In this document: positions 46,061-58,000 of the stretch, piece after piece
How the letters are laid out: every line of letters begins with the position of its first letter
How positions within the stretch are numbered: position 1 is the stretch's first letter
Source of the DNA: Benincasa hispida
Taxonomy: Eukaryota > Streptophyta > Magnoliopsida > Cucurbitales > Cucurbitaceae
Assembly (NCBI RefSeq): GCF_009727055.1
Contig: NC_052358.1
Span: 47,025,089 to 47,089,088 of the forward strand
DNA length: 64,000 nucleotides
Direction: 5' to 3'
Made by a program: the position numbers and the translations under genes
Notes under the pieces: generated by a model
What the model saw: the letters and a program-made list of their open reading frames with translations, nothing else
Told to the model about the DNA's origin: nothing
Databases searched by the model: none

Positions 46061-49000
46061 CTACATTTAATGGGTGTCAACAGAGAAGCGCTAGCAAAGT
46101 AAATAGCATTAAGATCACTTGCATTATGGGATAATAGATCATACCTTTCAATAATAATTTGACTTCCCTTGAGAGGTCTTCCACTCGCCCTAATACAGGT
46201 CTTATGCCACAAATCTGCACAACACAGTGTTCCAGGTATAGTGTCATCTCCATAATTTGCAATAGCAAACAGCAGAAATTCTGGACATCGACATCGACAA
46301 TATGCTTTGATTCGTTGGAGTCACAGAGCTCACAAATGATAGCCATTGCTTGATCCTGTATTATAAACAGGGTCAAACAGTTATTTTCTAATTTTTATCA
46401 TACAACTTCCGGATCTGGACAACCACTAACGTTTACCAAGTGGCTAACAAAGTATAAACACAAAAAACTCAAATGCAGATCACGAAAAACACAATGTTGA
46501 AGTATATTAATAGGCCTCTGAAGCCATTACAGCAATACCTGCAACCCGTGTAAAATTTCAGGCACTGGAAGCTCTGGAAAATGTGTGAGGTCAACATAAC
46601 CTGCATCTTCAGCCTTTCGAGCAGCCCCCTCAGCTTGTAGGCATAAAAACTTCAAAAGAAGAAATGTAATTGTATAGATATGCATGGCTAGACTATCAGA
46701 AAAGTATGTTGGATAAACTGGATCTGAATTTTCGGTGGTTTGATCCCCAACTATCAAAGACATTGAGGGAGCAGTGAACTCAGGTTTTGATCCGCAAGCG
46801 AGAGGCGAAAGAGCAAACCATCCACTTTTGCTATGGATAAACGATGGTTTCTTGCATTGATCAAACTCCTCTTTGAGGTTTGGAGGACATGTGAAAGGAG
46901 CGACCCTGACAGGAGATTCTCCATGGCGATGAGTCACTCGACTAACAAAAGCCAACATATGTATGCATTTCTCACGGAGCTGGGAATCAATTTCTTTGGT
47001 TGCCTTAGCCCAAGAGTTTCTATGCCTTGCTAGGACGCACATCAGCATGAGAGTTTGCTCTGTCTCCCTGAGACCACCGAGAGAAGTTTTAGTTCTTTGA
47101 GTCCTTGACCTTTTCTTGTCGTGCTCATCAGGGGAGAAGTCTGGTGTATTGAGATGGTACGAGATCAGATAAACTTTCTCCGAGAAAAAGTAGTTCATCA
47201 CATTATCAAGAACATCTAGGTAAGAACCATCTCCCAAAGATTGCACTACAGCAGTGATAACAGCTAATCCAAGTTTCCAAATCACTTGGTGATTCTGAGC
47301 TCTATCACCAGAGATTAAGTAATTTTTGTTATAGTTGAATTGCGAGCAAGTACTGTCATCCGAAAATTGAGTAAACAACAACTGAAGATATGACAAGAGC
47401 CCAGATGTTATGAGCATATTAGTACCTCCCCGTACACGAGCAAGGGTCAAGAAGAATTTCATCAATATAGGGACAGAAGACAAATTTTTTTCCTCTTGAA
47501 GCTTCAGAAAAAGATGTTGCAGCTGAAGATGCTTCTGTAGGACGGGAAGCCATGTCTCAGAGGATAAAAATTTTCTTATTATCAAGTCTAGAGTAGTCAA
47601 AGCCAGGGTGCAGTGCTCAGCATTTATGATAAAGCTACATAATATAGGTAGAAGTCCCAACAAAACATTAGAAAATTCAGCGAAGTCTTTGACATATTCA
47701 GGATTAGTTTCTCGATCTGAAAATGAATTAAGATCATGACATTCCACAGAAGAAAGAACCAACTTCAGTAAGAGATTAATTGTCTTCTGAGCTCCAGCAG
47801 CTGGTTGGATGCAACTTAATTGTTTAAGACCGGAGCCTGAGGTCTTTAAAATAAGTGCACAAACAGACAGAGGCACAGTTTTATCTGCAGACCTGATAAG
47901 GAGAATTATCAATTCCAATTGGGCAGTAAGAAAACAAAGGACACAATTGGAGGCACCCAAACCGAATGCTAATGATTCAATGGTCATGTCGAGATAATGC
48001 GATATGTCTGCAATGCAATATCTAACAAGATGATCGATGATGTTTTTTCTGAGTGTAGTCTCCTTCTCCAATGTCTGAAAATATGTAGATGTAACATAGA
48101 AATTAGCGAATGATCAAGCAAAAGTTCTTTAGACTTCTTTGAATTAAACCAAAAGGAAAGTGAGTAGAAATGTTTTTTTTCCTCAAAATTAAAGTCTCGA
48201 GGATTGAATAAAACGTTATATGATCAATTGAAAGGGAGTCAAATTGCAAGATTGCAATCCTATTTTTGGACGTCAGGTGCACAAATAATCATTAGATTGA
48301 TATAACCAAATTTCGAAAACAAAATTATGCATTTAAGAATTAGTATATAGCAAAAAGAAAAAAAAAAAGGAATAAAAAAAATGTTCTGCGTTTGATGAGA
48401 ACTCTAGTTTAATTTTTTTTTTATTCTTATTATTTTCCTCCAAGTTTCTATTAGTGACAAAAATTTGTCCTAATGCTCCAAACTTACATCATCGGCCATC
48501 AAAGTTAAGGTGGTTATCAATGCTTTCAAAGCAGTAAGCTTTGATCTGGTGACCAGCATCATTGAGTTTACATCCTCCATGCAACTGAGCATTCTTGCTG
48601 CAATCGCCTTAGATTCTTTCCATTCTGAATAATCCCATAGATCTAATCCCAAATCTGTCTGTATATGCACGAGGTCAAACAAGTATGCATCTTTGATGTT
48701 CACAAAAATGTCATCCTCATAGTTATGTTGGTGAGAATGGAAAATTTCAGAATCAATAAGATAAAGAGAAAGCTCTCTGAAAGCTCCAGAGCTAATACTA
48801 CGGCCTTCAAGCTCTCCCTGTAGATGATAATAAAGATCGCTCAATATCAAACTGTTCAATTCATCACCTCCACTGCAAAAGACAGTAAAGAAATTATAAA
48901 TGAAAGGAATGAAAACGAAATAAATAAAATAAATAATAATGATAACAATAATAATACAAAACAGAGAAACAAGGAAACGAAAACAAAACACAATAGGCAT

Positions 49001-52000
49001 TGTATGAAATATATGTGAAGATACCACACAGGCGCCTCATTTTGGGTAATGTCAAGATACCATAAAGCTCTTCCCTCTACTGTTGGGGCAATTGACCTCT
49101 TCTTACGACCTTTCTTCGTTAAAAGGAAAAGCTAGAGGTATTTATGGTAGCGTTGATAAAAGATTAAACTTACCACTAAATCATCGAATGACCTAAAAGC
49201 TTAAGCTTATCGGTGACAGTAAATTTAATATTAAATCAACATTTTAACACTCCTCGTACTTGTGGACTTGGAAATTCGTAGAAGACCCAACAAGTGGAAA
49301 CTAATATTAATTGAGGAGAAAATAACATTGTAGGAATATGAACACAGAACCTCCCGCTCTGATACCATGCTAAGTCACCAATTGACCCAAAAGCTTAAGT
49401 TTATGAGTGAAGGTAAATTATTACATCAATATTTCAACACTTACCATATGAAATAAAAGTTGATTGATGAATTAATTATTATTTCAGATTTTAGCTAACC
49501 CTTTTATTGTTAAAAGGGTTGCTATTTGTTGAAATTATATTTTAGCCCTAAGGGCATTTTTGTCTTTTATCAGTCTAGGGTTTCTCATTGTTTGGTTATT
49601 TATACCTGTTCCTGTATTGGTACTGTATATCTGAATTAAAAATAAAAATTCTTGTCGTGGTTTTTACTCCCTGGTCTAGGGTTTTCCATGTAACTCTGGT
49701 GTTTTTTTCTTTTTTTCCTAACTTTTTAAGATGGTATTAGAGCATGGTGATGAAAGCGTCGTTGGAATAGAAGAGATTCAGTCATCGACTCTAGTAGGGG
49801 ATGGAACTCCAAGAGAAAACTCTAACAGCGCTAAAATTAGGGCTACCGTCGATCAATACCTACGGTCATTATTTGGACCGATTCAGATTCAACCAGCCCT
49901 AATCGATACAACAGTTACTGCCGTCGTTGCCGTTGGAGGACCCCCGCCACTACCGACAATGACTTCAACCACATTGCCACCGCTGCCGTCGAGACTCGAC
50001 CATCCGGCGTCAGCCCAGCCCAGATACGAGCATCCGCCGTCGACTTCCTATGTTTTCCAGTCGCCGGGTTTTACAGCCGCTGATTCCGCTCCAGATCCCG
50101 CCGGTGGAAGTGTTTCAGGTCAGTTGTTCTCCCTTCCAGCGTTACCTAGTTCTGTCTATCCATCGAATCTTCCATCTTCGAGTCTTCCTTCATCATCGAG
50201 TTTTCCAAGCCCTCTGAATGTGCCCGATATATCGGTCTACCAGAACCCACAACATCATTTGACCCAGTCCAACCAAACCCGATCCAGCCGAACCCTTTAC
50301 AGCAACTTCTTGTCTCCCACTATTTTTCGTCTGCCGTCGACTTCCTATGGTTTCCAGCCACCGGGTTTTACAGCCGCCGATTCCGCTCCAGATCCCGTCG
50401 GCGGAAGTGTTTCAGGTCAGTCGTTCTCCCTTCTGACGTTACCTAGTTCTGTCTACTCANTTGGTTTTCCCACACCGACAGAAATGATATCTTCAGGGGT
50501 TTATGGGCAGAAACAACCTACAACGATTCATGGTGGGACTGTTAGTGTTCAACAGCAACTGGCAAACCTTCAACACCAAATTTTTGCACTTTGAGCAACT
50601 GTTAGATCTTCGGCCAATCCTTCAACAGATTTTCTACCAGATACATACCCAGGGGTTCCGTTATGTTCAGAAACTCCGGTAACTACTTACCCTACTTCAC
50701 CTTTCACAAACATTATGTCTGGGTCTATAGGCAATTCTGCAGGAATTTCCATTGGCGAAAAACTTAATGGACAGAATTATTTTTCTTGGTCACAATCTAT
50801 GAGGATGGTTCTCGAGGGGCGGCACAAGTTCGGGTATTTAATAGGAGAAATACCTAGACCAAACCCCAGGGATCCTCAGGAATGGATATGGAAGGGAGAG
50901 GATTCTCTCCTTCGCTCAATTTTAATAAATAGTATGGAGCCTCAGATCGGTAAGCCTCTTCTTTACTCAGCTTCTGCTCGGGATATCTGGAAAGCTGTTC
51001 AGAAACTTTACTCGAAGAGGCAAAATGCTTCACGTCTTTATATCTTGAGAAAACAGGTGCATGAGTGCAAGCAAGGGACACTCGACGTAACATCCTATTT
51101 CAATAAATTATCACTATTGTGGCAGGAGATGGATCTATGTCGGGAAATAGTTTGAAATTTCCCAGTTGACGGGGTTTAGTATTCGAAGATTGAGGAGGCT
51201 GACCGTGTTTATGATTTTCTGGCTGGCTTAAACTTGAAGTTTGATGGTGTTTGGAGCCGAATTTTGGGACAAAGACCAATGCCGTCCCTGATGGAAGTTT
51301 GCTCAGAGATTAGATTGGAAGAAGATCGAACCAGCGCAATGAATGGTACAACGCCTAATACCCTGGACTCTGCTGCGTTTGGAGTCAAGTCATTGGTTCA
51401 GAAAATGACAAACAGAATGGAAAGAACTTTCAAATTTGTGAGCATTGCAAGAAACCATGACATACGAAATATCAATGCTGGAAATTACATGGCCGACCTC
51501 CAAATAGCAAGCGGTGTCCTCCGAACGACAAATCTAAGTCCGGTCGCGCCTTCGTTAGTGAAGCAGTTGATGGTGCCCCTCCAGGGATGAGCCAGGTGGA
51601 TCCAAGTACGGTCGGAATCGGCAATATTGCACAGTCAGGTACTCCCCATTCCTTTAGTTTTTTTGCTGAGGGAGATGAATCCTGGATCCTTGATTCTGGA
51701 GCAACGGACCGTCTAACTGGATCATCTGACCAATTCCTCTCCTATTATCCAAGTGCTGGAAATGAGAGAATAAGAATTGCAGATGGGTCATTTGCCCTCG
51801 TTGCAGGAAAGGGCCACTAATCCCCACTTCAAGGACTGATTTTGCATAATGTCTTACATGTGCCAAAAATATCATATAATTTGCTATCAATCAGTAAGTT
51901 AACCAGAGATTTGAACTGCAAAGTTGTATTCTCACCAGATAATGTTTTGTTTCAGGACTTGAGCTCGGGGAAGATGATTGGCACTGCCCGGCACAATAGG

Positions 52001-55000
52001 GGGCTCTATTTTCTTTCCGACAATGCTTCGTTTAGGAGTTTATCTAGCACTTGTTTACTGTCTTCTCTTACTATTTCTGAAACAGATTCCTTATTATGGC
52101 ATTTTCGTCTTGGACATCCAAATTTTGATTATATGAAATTTCTATTTTCCCATTTATTTCGTAATGTGAATGTGTCATCTTTGTCATGTGACGTTTGTAT
52201 CCGTGCTAAGCAGCCTAGGGCGTCTTTTACCTCACAACCCTACAAACCTTCCCGACCCTTCCACCTGATACATAGTGACATTTGGGGCCCTTCGAATGTC
52301 ACAACGGTATCAGGTAAACGGTGGTTCGTTACCTTCATCGATGATCACACTCGTCTTACATGGGTGTTTCTTCTTACAGACAAGTCTGAAGTGACGACGG
52401 TCTTTCAACAGTTTTACACTACCATCGAAACCTAGTTCAATACCAAAATCGTCATTCTTCGAAGTGACAATGGGCGTGAATTTGTTAATCAGACCCTTCG
52501 TGAGTTCTTGAACTCGAAAGGAATTGTCCACTAAAATTCCTGTGCCTATACACCTCAGCAGAATGGGGTGGCCGAACGGAAAAATCGCCACCTCATTGAA
52601 GTAGCCCGATCCCTCATGATACCTGCATCCATTAACCCTCGTATCTGATGGGGGGATGCTGTTCTTACTGCAGCTCATCTCATAAATTGGATGTCCTCTC
52701 GTGTGCTCTAAATTCCCAAACCCCTTAGAACATTTTTAAAGAATCCATCTCGTCACTCACCTTTTCCCTGATGTTCCTCTTAGAGTTTTTGGTGCACCGT
52801 GTTCGGCCATAATCATGATCCTCACCAAAGTAAATTTGCTCCTAGGGCCCAAAAATGCGTCTTTGTTGGTTATCCGCTCTATCAACGGGGCTACAAGTGC
52901 TTTCAGCCTTCCTCTCGAAATATTTTGTCACCATGGATGTCACATTTCTAGAGACAAGCCATTCTTTCCCGTTGTCCTGTTCAGGGGGAGCTTCGAGTGA
53001 AGAGGCTAACACTTCCACCTACTCTGTTCCCTTAGATTTGTTTCCCGAACCTATCCCTGAAACAGAAACAAATGAACCTATCCTTCCTACAAAACAAGTG
53101 CCTTGGATAACCTACTATAGGAAGCATCTCCGAAAGGAAATGGTTCCCGAAATTGTTTCCCCTATTGCTCCGCCGAAAGGTGTTCAAGAGTCAGAACCGG
53201 AACCAGCTCAGGTTCAAGGTACCCCTAGTCATAATGACAATGAGTATGTTAAAGGTGATATAGGGGACTCAGGTGAAGTCAAAGATGATGACAGTGAAGT
53301 CAGGGATGATGGCAATAATGAAGCGCCCAGTGGTGCTCAGGGGATTGAAAATGAACAACAGTTGGGTACAGATCAACAGATTGACAAGACCAATGAGATT
53401 GAGGTTGATGCTACCTTGGATTTGCCGATAGCTCTGCGAAAAGGTACTAGGTCGTGTACCAAACACTCTATGATAAGCTTCTTGTTTTATAGTAACCTGT
53501 CTACGAGATTTAGAGCTTTCACCACCAACCTGGATAATGTGATAATTCCGGGCAATGTGCACAAGGCTCTGAAAATTCTCGAATGGCGAGGTGCAATTAT
53601 GGAGGAGATGCGGGCCCTTGAGACTAACAAAACATGGAATTTGGTTAGTCTTCCGAGAGGGCACAAAACCGTAGGGTGCAAGTGGGTGTTTACTGTCAAA
53701 TACAAGTCAGATGGAACTCTCGACAGATATAAGGCCAGATTGGTTGCAAAAGGATTCACTCAGACGTATGGAGTGGATTACTTAGAAACCTTCTCACCTG
53801 TGGCAAAACTTAACACTATTCGTGTCCTCCTTTCTGTGGCTGTTAATCAAGACTGGCCTCTCCATCAGTTGGATGTGAAAAATGCGTTCCTGAATGGTGA
53901 ACTGGAAGAAGAGGTTTATATGAACCCACCTTCAGAGTTTGAAGCCCAGTTTGGCAATCAGGTGTGCAAATTAAAAAAATCCTTGTATGGACTGAAGCAG
54001 TCCACTAGAGCTTGGTTCGATCGATTCACCACCTTTGTTAAATCTCAAGGGTTTGTTCAAGGGCATTCAGATCACACCTTGTTCACTAAGAAGTCAGCAC
54101 CAGGAAAAATAGCAGTATTGATTGTCTATGTTGATGATCTTATACTATTAGGAGATGATTCAACAGAAATTGACAGGTTGAAATGACGAATGGTAGATGA
54201 GTTTGAGATAAAAGATCTCGGTACCTTGCGATATTTTCTAGGAATGGAGGTAGCAAGATCAGTAGAAGGGATCTCAGTGTCTCAGAGGAAATACACAGTC
54301 GATTTGTTGAAAGAAACTGGAATGATAGGGTGTAAACCTACATATACACCTGTAGAAGCCAATCTCAATCTGATAGAGTTAGCAGATGATGTTCCTGTAA
54401 ACAAAGAAAGATATCAACGGCTTGTGGGGAAACTGATATATCTATCACATACCAGACCTGATATATCATATGCAGTTAGCTTGGTCAGTGAGTTCATGCA
54501 GGCTCCGTGTGAAAGACACATGGAGGCAGTCACACGGATTCCGAGGTATCTGAAGTCTTCTCCTGGAAAGGGCTTGGTTTTCAAAAAGCATGATAAAAGG
54601 TGTATAGAGGCCTACACAGATTCTGACTGGGTCGATTCTGTTACAGATAGGAAATCTACCTTAGGATACTGTACCTTTGTGTGGGGAAACTTAGTTACCT
54701 GGAGAAGTAAGAAGCAAGGCGTCGTGGCTAGAAGCAGTGCCGAAGCCGAATATAGGACTATGAGCTTGGATATATGCGAAGAGATTTGGTTGAAGAAGGT
54801 TTTGGTAGATCTACATCAAGAAAGTCATGACCCGATGAGACTTTACTGCGATAATAAGGCAGCCATTAATATTGCACACAATCCGGTTCAACATGACAGA
54901 ACCAAACACGTTGAGATTGACCAACACTTCATCAAAGAAAAACTGGATAACGGTAGCATTTGCATTCCTTATGTTCCGTCCAGCCAACAAGTTGCGGATG

Positions 55001-58000
55001 TTCTCACCAAAGGGTTACCCAGACAGACTTTTGACACCTGTGTTAGCAAGTTGGGTCTCATTGACATCTACGCTCCAACTTGAGAGGGAGTGTTGAAATT
55101 ATATTTTAGCCCTAAGGGCGTTTTTGTCTTTGATCAGTCTAGGGTTTCTCATTGTTTGGTTATTTATACCTGTTCCTGTATTGTGTACTGTGTATCTGAA
55201 TTAAAAATAAAAATTCTTATCGTGATTTTTTCTCCCTGGTCAAGGGTTTTCAACGTAACTCTGGTCTTTTTTTCTTTTTCCCCTAACTTTTCAAGACTAT
55301 TTATACAAGCTACAAGCCAACTGAAACTAACGGCCAATTTACAAGCTGTAGGCCAACTAAAAATAACAAATCAAGAAACAAATCTTGATTTTACAAAAAG
55401 TAAAAAATAAAACTCCAACCACAGTCAATTATATAAAACAGTGATCAAAATACAAAAAGACCCTCAGCTAATAGTAAAGAGACTACATCACATGGTATCA
55501 AAGCCTCGTGATCGATCTCTGGTAATGTTAAAGTGTCCTGCACCTTTACAATTAGATCAAATCTCTTTAGAAATTTTTCAATATAGTGTGATTGACATAG
55601 AGAGAAACCAGTTTTAGTTTTTCTAATCTTAACACCAAGTATCACGTCAACCTCACCTAAATCTTTCATTTCAAATTGTGATGATAGAAATAATTTGGTG
55701 AGGAAAATGGACTTAAGGAGCAAAATGTGAGTGTTTAAGTATTAAATTAAGTTTATTTGGTCATACTGAATCACTAAAGGCTGTTTAGGATTGACTTGAC
55801 CTCATATACTTGGGCATCCAACCACCACGGTCCCTTTTTCGTCATAAGCCACCCCCATTTCGTCATAAGCCACCCCCATACCCCATGCGACCTACCCTTT
55901 GAGCCATGATGGGCTTGCATGCCAGCCCAGTGAAGATCTTCAACATGTTCCTTTTTTGATTGTTGCTATTCTCTTGCTTGCTAGAAGAAGCTTTAGGCTA
56001 TTTTTCATCTTCATTGGGTTTTTGGAGCCTCCTTTACAGAAAAGGTTCTTCAAGTATTAACCAGTCCTTTGAAGCCTCAATTCCAATTATTACGGGTCAA
56101 TGCTATCAAAGCATTGCTTGCTGCATTATGGTTTGAAAGAAACCAAAGGGAGTTCCACGATAAATCCTTTTAGTCGTCAAATCGATTTGAAATTGCAAGG
56201 ATCAATGCCTCTACCTGGTGCTCTCTTTCCAAGTTCTTTGGGAAAATTTTCATCCAAGATATTTGTTTGCATTGGGGGGCGTTCATTTTCTCTGCTTAGC
56301 TCATCTTATGTAAATCTTAGAATGATGTTTTTGATATTATGTTTGTCTCATGATCTACTCTAAATATTTTGTTTCCTTGTATTTGAAACATTAGTCTCTT
56401 TCCATTAATTCAATGAAAAGTTATGTATCCTTTAGGAAAAAAAAAGAAAAAAATTCAAACGGGTAATTGATCGAAGAAAAGAATCGACCAACAACAAACC
56501 CAAAGAGACACCATCTTGAGGGGTCATGTTGAGAATCCCACGCTGAAGAGATAAGGATAACTCACAATATTTATAATATACATAGGGTACTCTCGTTGTG
56601 AATTGGTTTTGAAATGAAACACATCTTAGTAGTTTGTTGTCTCCCACCCAAAAGACAAGAAAAGGAATACTGTTTTGAATTGGCATGCAATATGCGATTA
56701 ACAGGTAGCAAAAAATCAAACAATCAAACCAAGATCACAAGTATAAAAAAAGTCTGTCGACCGATGCGCACAAGGAGGCACTAAATCAAGCCCCCTACCA
56801 AACCTCCTCGTTCGATCTCTCTGCCTCCCAAAAGGTAACAAAAGACAATTACAAAAAAGGGCTCCAGTTCAAAATATAAAAAGAGATCAATGATAAAAGA
56901 AACATTAGTTGTTTAGAAGTGGACTATTATTTAGAAGGTCAATTAAAATAAATAAATAAATGGAAATTTCTTATAAATAGAAAAATCTAAAAAAATATTT
57001 ACATTTTATAACAAAAAGTTCTAAAAGTCTAAAAGTGCTTTATACTTTAGGAACTTTTTGCTAAAGTGTAAATATTTTTAAATATTTTTTATATTTAAAA
57101 AGGCCCCTAAATAAATAAATAAAAAGGAAAAAAAAAAACAATATTCTACCTGTAACCTCGCTGCAAATATTGTGCTGATAATTCTGCAAAAGCAGGCAAA
57201 TTGATAAGCTGCAAAAGAAATCACTGCAATTAGACTGATATGAAGCACTTGGCAGGCATTGATTTGACGAAGGACAAAGAACAACTATTGAACCTTTTTC
57301 AACAGCTCATGGATCTTCCCGAGCATTGAAACTGACAAGCTCCCCCCATCACCAGTTGCTAATTTTGACATCGCATGTACAATGAATAAACTGGAAGCAA
57401 CCTATCATCAAGTACACGACTTGTTAAGCTCAATAGACAGATGCAGCAAACAGCTCTGAGAAAAACATATCAACTTGTCAAGGTAGCTTTGAACATAAGC
57501 TCTATCAAAGCAACATTGGGTGAAAAGGTTATATGTAAGACAAAGTCCAGCAAGTAACATAAAATAAATAATTTTTTTTCCCCTAAAAAAACATAAAATA
57601 AAACAAAAAAACAGAAACCAAAACTTAGTGTACAGAAGGGTAATTAGAAATTACCGATGTTTTTTCAAAAAGCATAAAGATGTAAGAAAGAAACAATAAA
57701 CTGAATGAAAACCACCTTTGCCCGGTGATATGTTTCATTATCAAATTCACAAGAAGCAAGCAGCTTGGTCAGATTGCCTAAAAGGAAGCCATCACATGCA
57801 GCTGATAATATATTCTTGACATCAGAGAGACTAGAGGGTAATCTCGAATTTTCATTGCTCACAGCAATCGCAGCTTTGTCCTTTGGTCCAGCTTGTTCTA
57901 CAATCGACTCACCATGTAGCATCTTTTTTTGCAGAAAAATGTCATACGACATTATTTCCACCATGGATGAGAGTAACAAATATTTGTAAGCAGAGTTTAG

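Larger units (their letters stand above)
49743..50594 (+). pseudogene. Copia K leader ORF, Pro/Ser-rich with internal duplication
   Basis: An open frame of about 280 codons starts at or just after the PBS. It is rich in Pro, Ser and Thr and contains a duplicated segment (FQSPGFTAADSAPDPAGGS and FQPPGFTAADSAPDPVGGS). It ends in TGA at 50,592-50,594 before the gag domain. It contains an N at 50,460. I recognise no domain. It may be the N-terminal extension of gag cut off by a stop. Confidence 0.6.
49527..55296 (+). mobile_element. Ty1-copia retrotransposon K (full length, inactivated)
   Basis: 5' LTR 49,527-49,731, PBS, gag, zinc knuckle, protease, integrase, RT, RNase H, polypurine tract and 3' LTR 55,091-55,296 are all present in order. 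The target duplication is CTATT (49,522-49,526 and 55,297-55,301). By eye the two 205-206-bp LTRs differ at about 13 positions (about 6%), so the insertion is not recent. Stops or frameshifts lie near 51,155, 51,460, 51,820, 52,435, 52,535, 52,648, 52,709 and 54,186. The element lies antisense to NUP205. Confidence 0.95.
48873..57149 (-). other. NUP205: Long NUP205 intron (8.3 kb) carrying transposons
   Basis: GT-AG intron between exons G and H. It contains copia K (49,527-55,296) in the opposite orientation, an RT scrap near 55,500-55,680, a 5'-truncated LINE ending near 56,455 and A/T-rich filler (56,455-57,149). Without K and one TSD copy the intron would be about 2.5 kb. Confidence 0.85.

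Noticed and set aside
49021..49110. An exon-like minus-strand segment (GRALWYLDITQNEAPV) upstream of NUP205 exon H whose ends could fit phase 2 splicing.
   Set aside because: Exon G joins exon H directly in phase to give the family-typical RGYSGGDELNSL. The extra segment has no clear acceptor and no place in the NUP205 family. It could be a cryptic exon, but I see no support.
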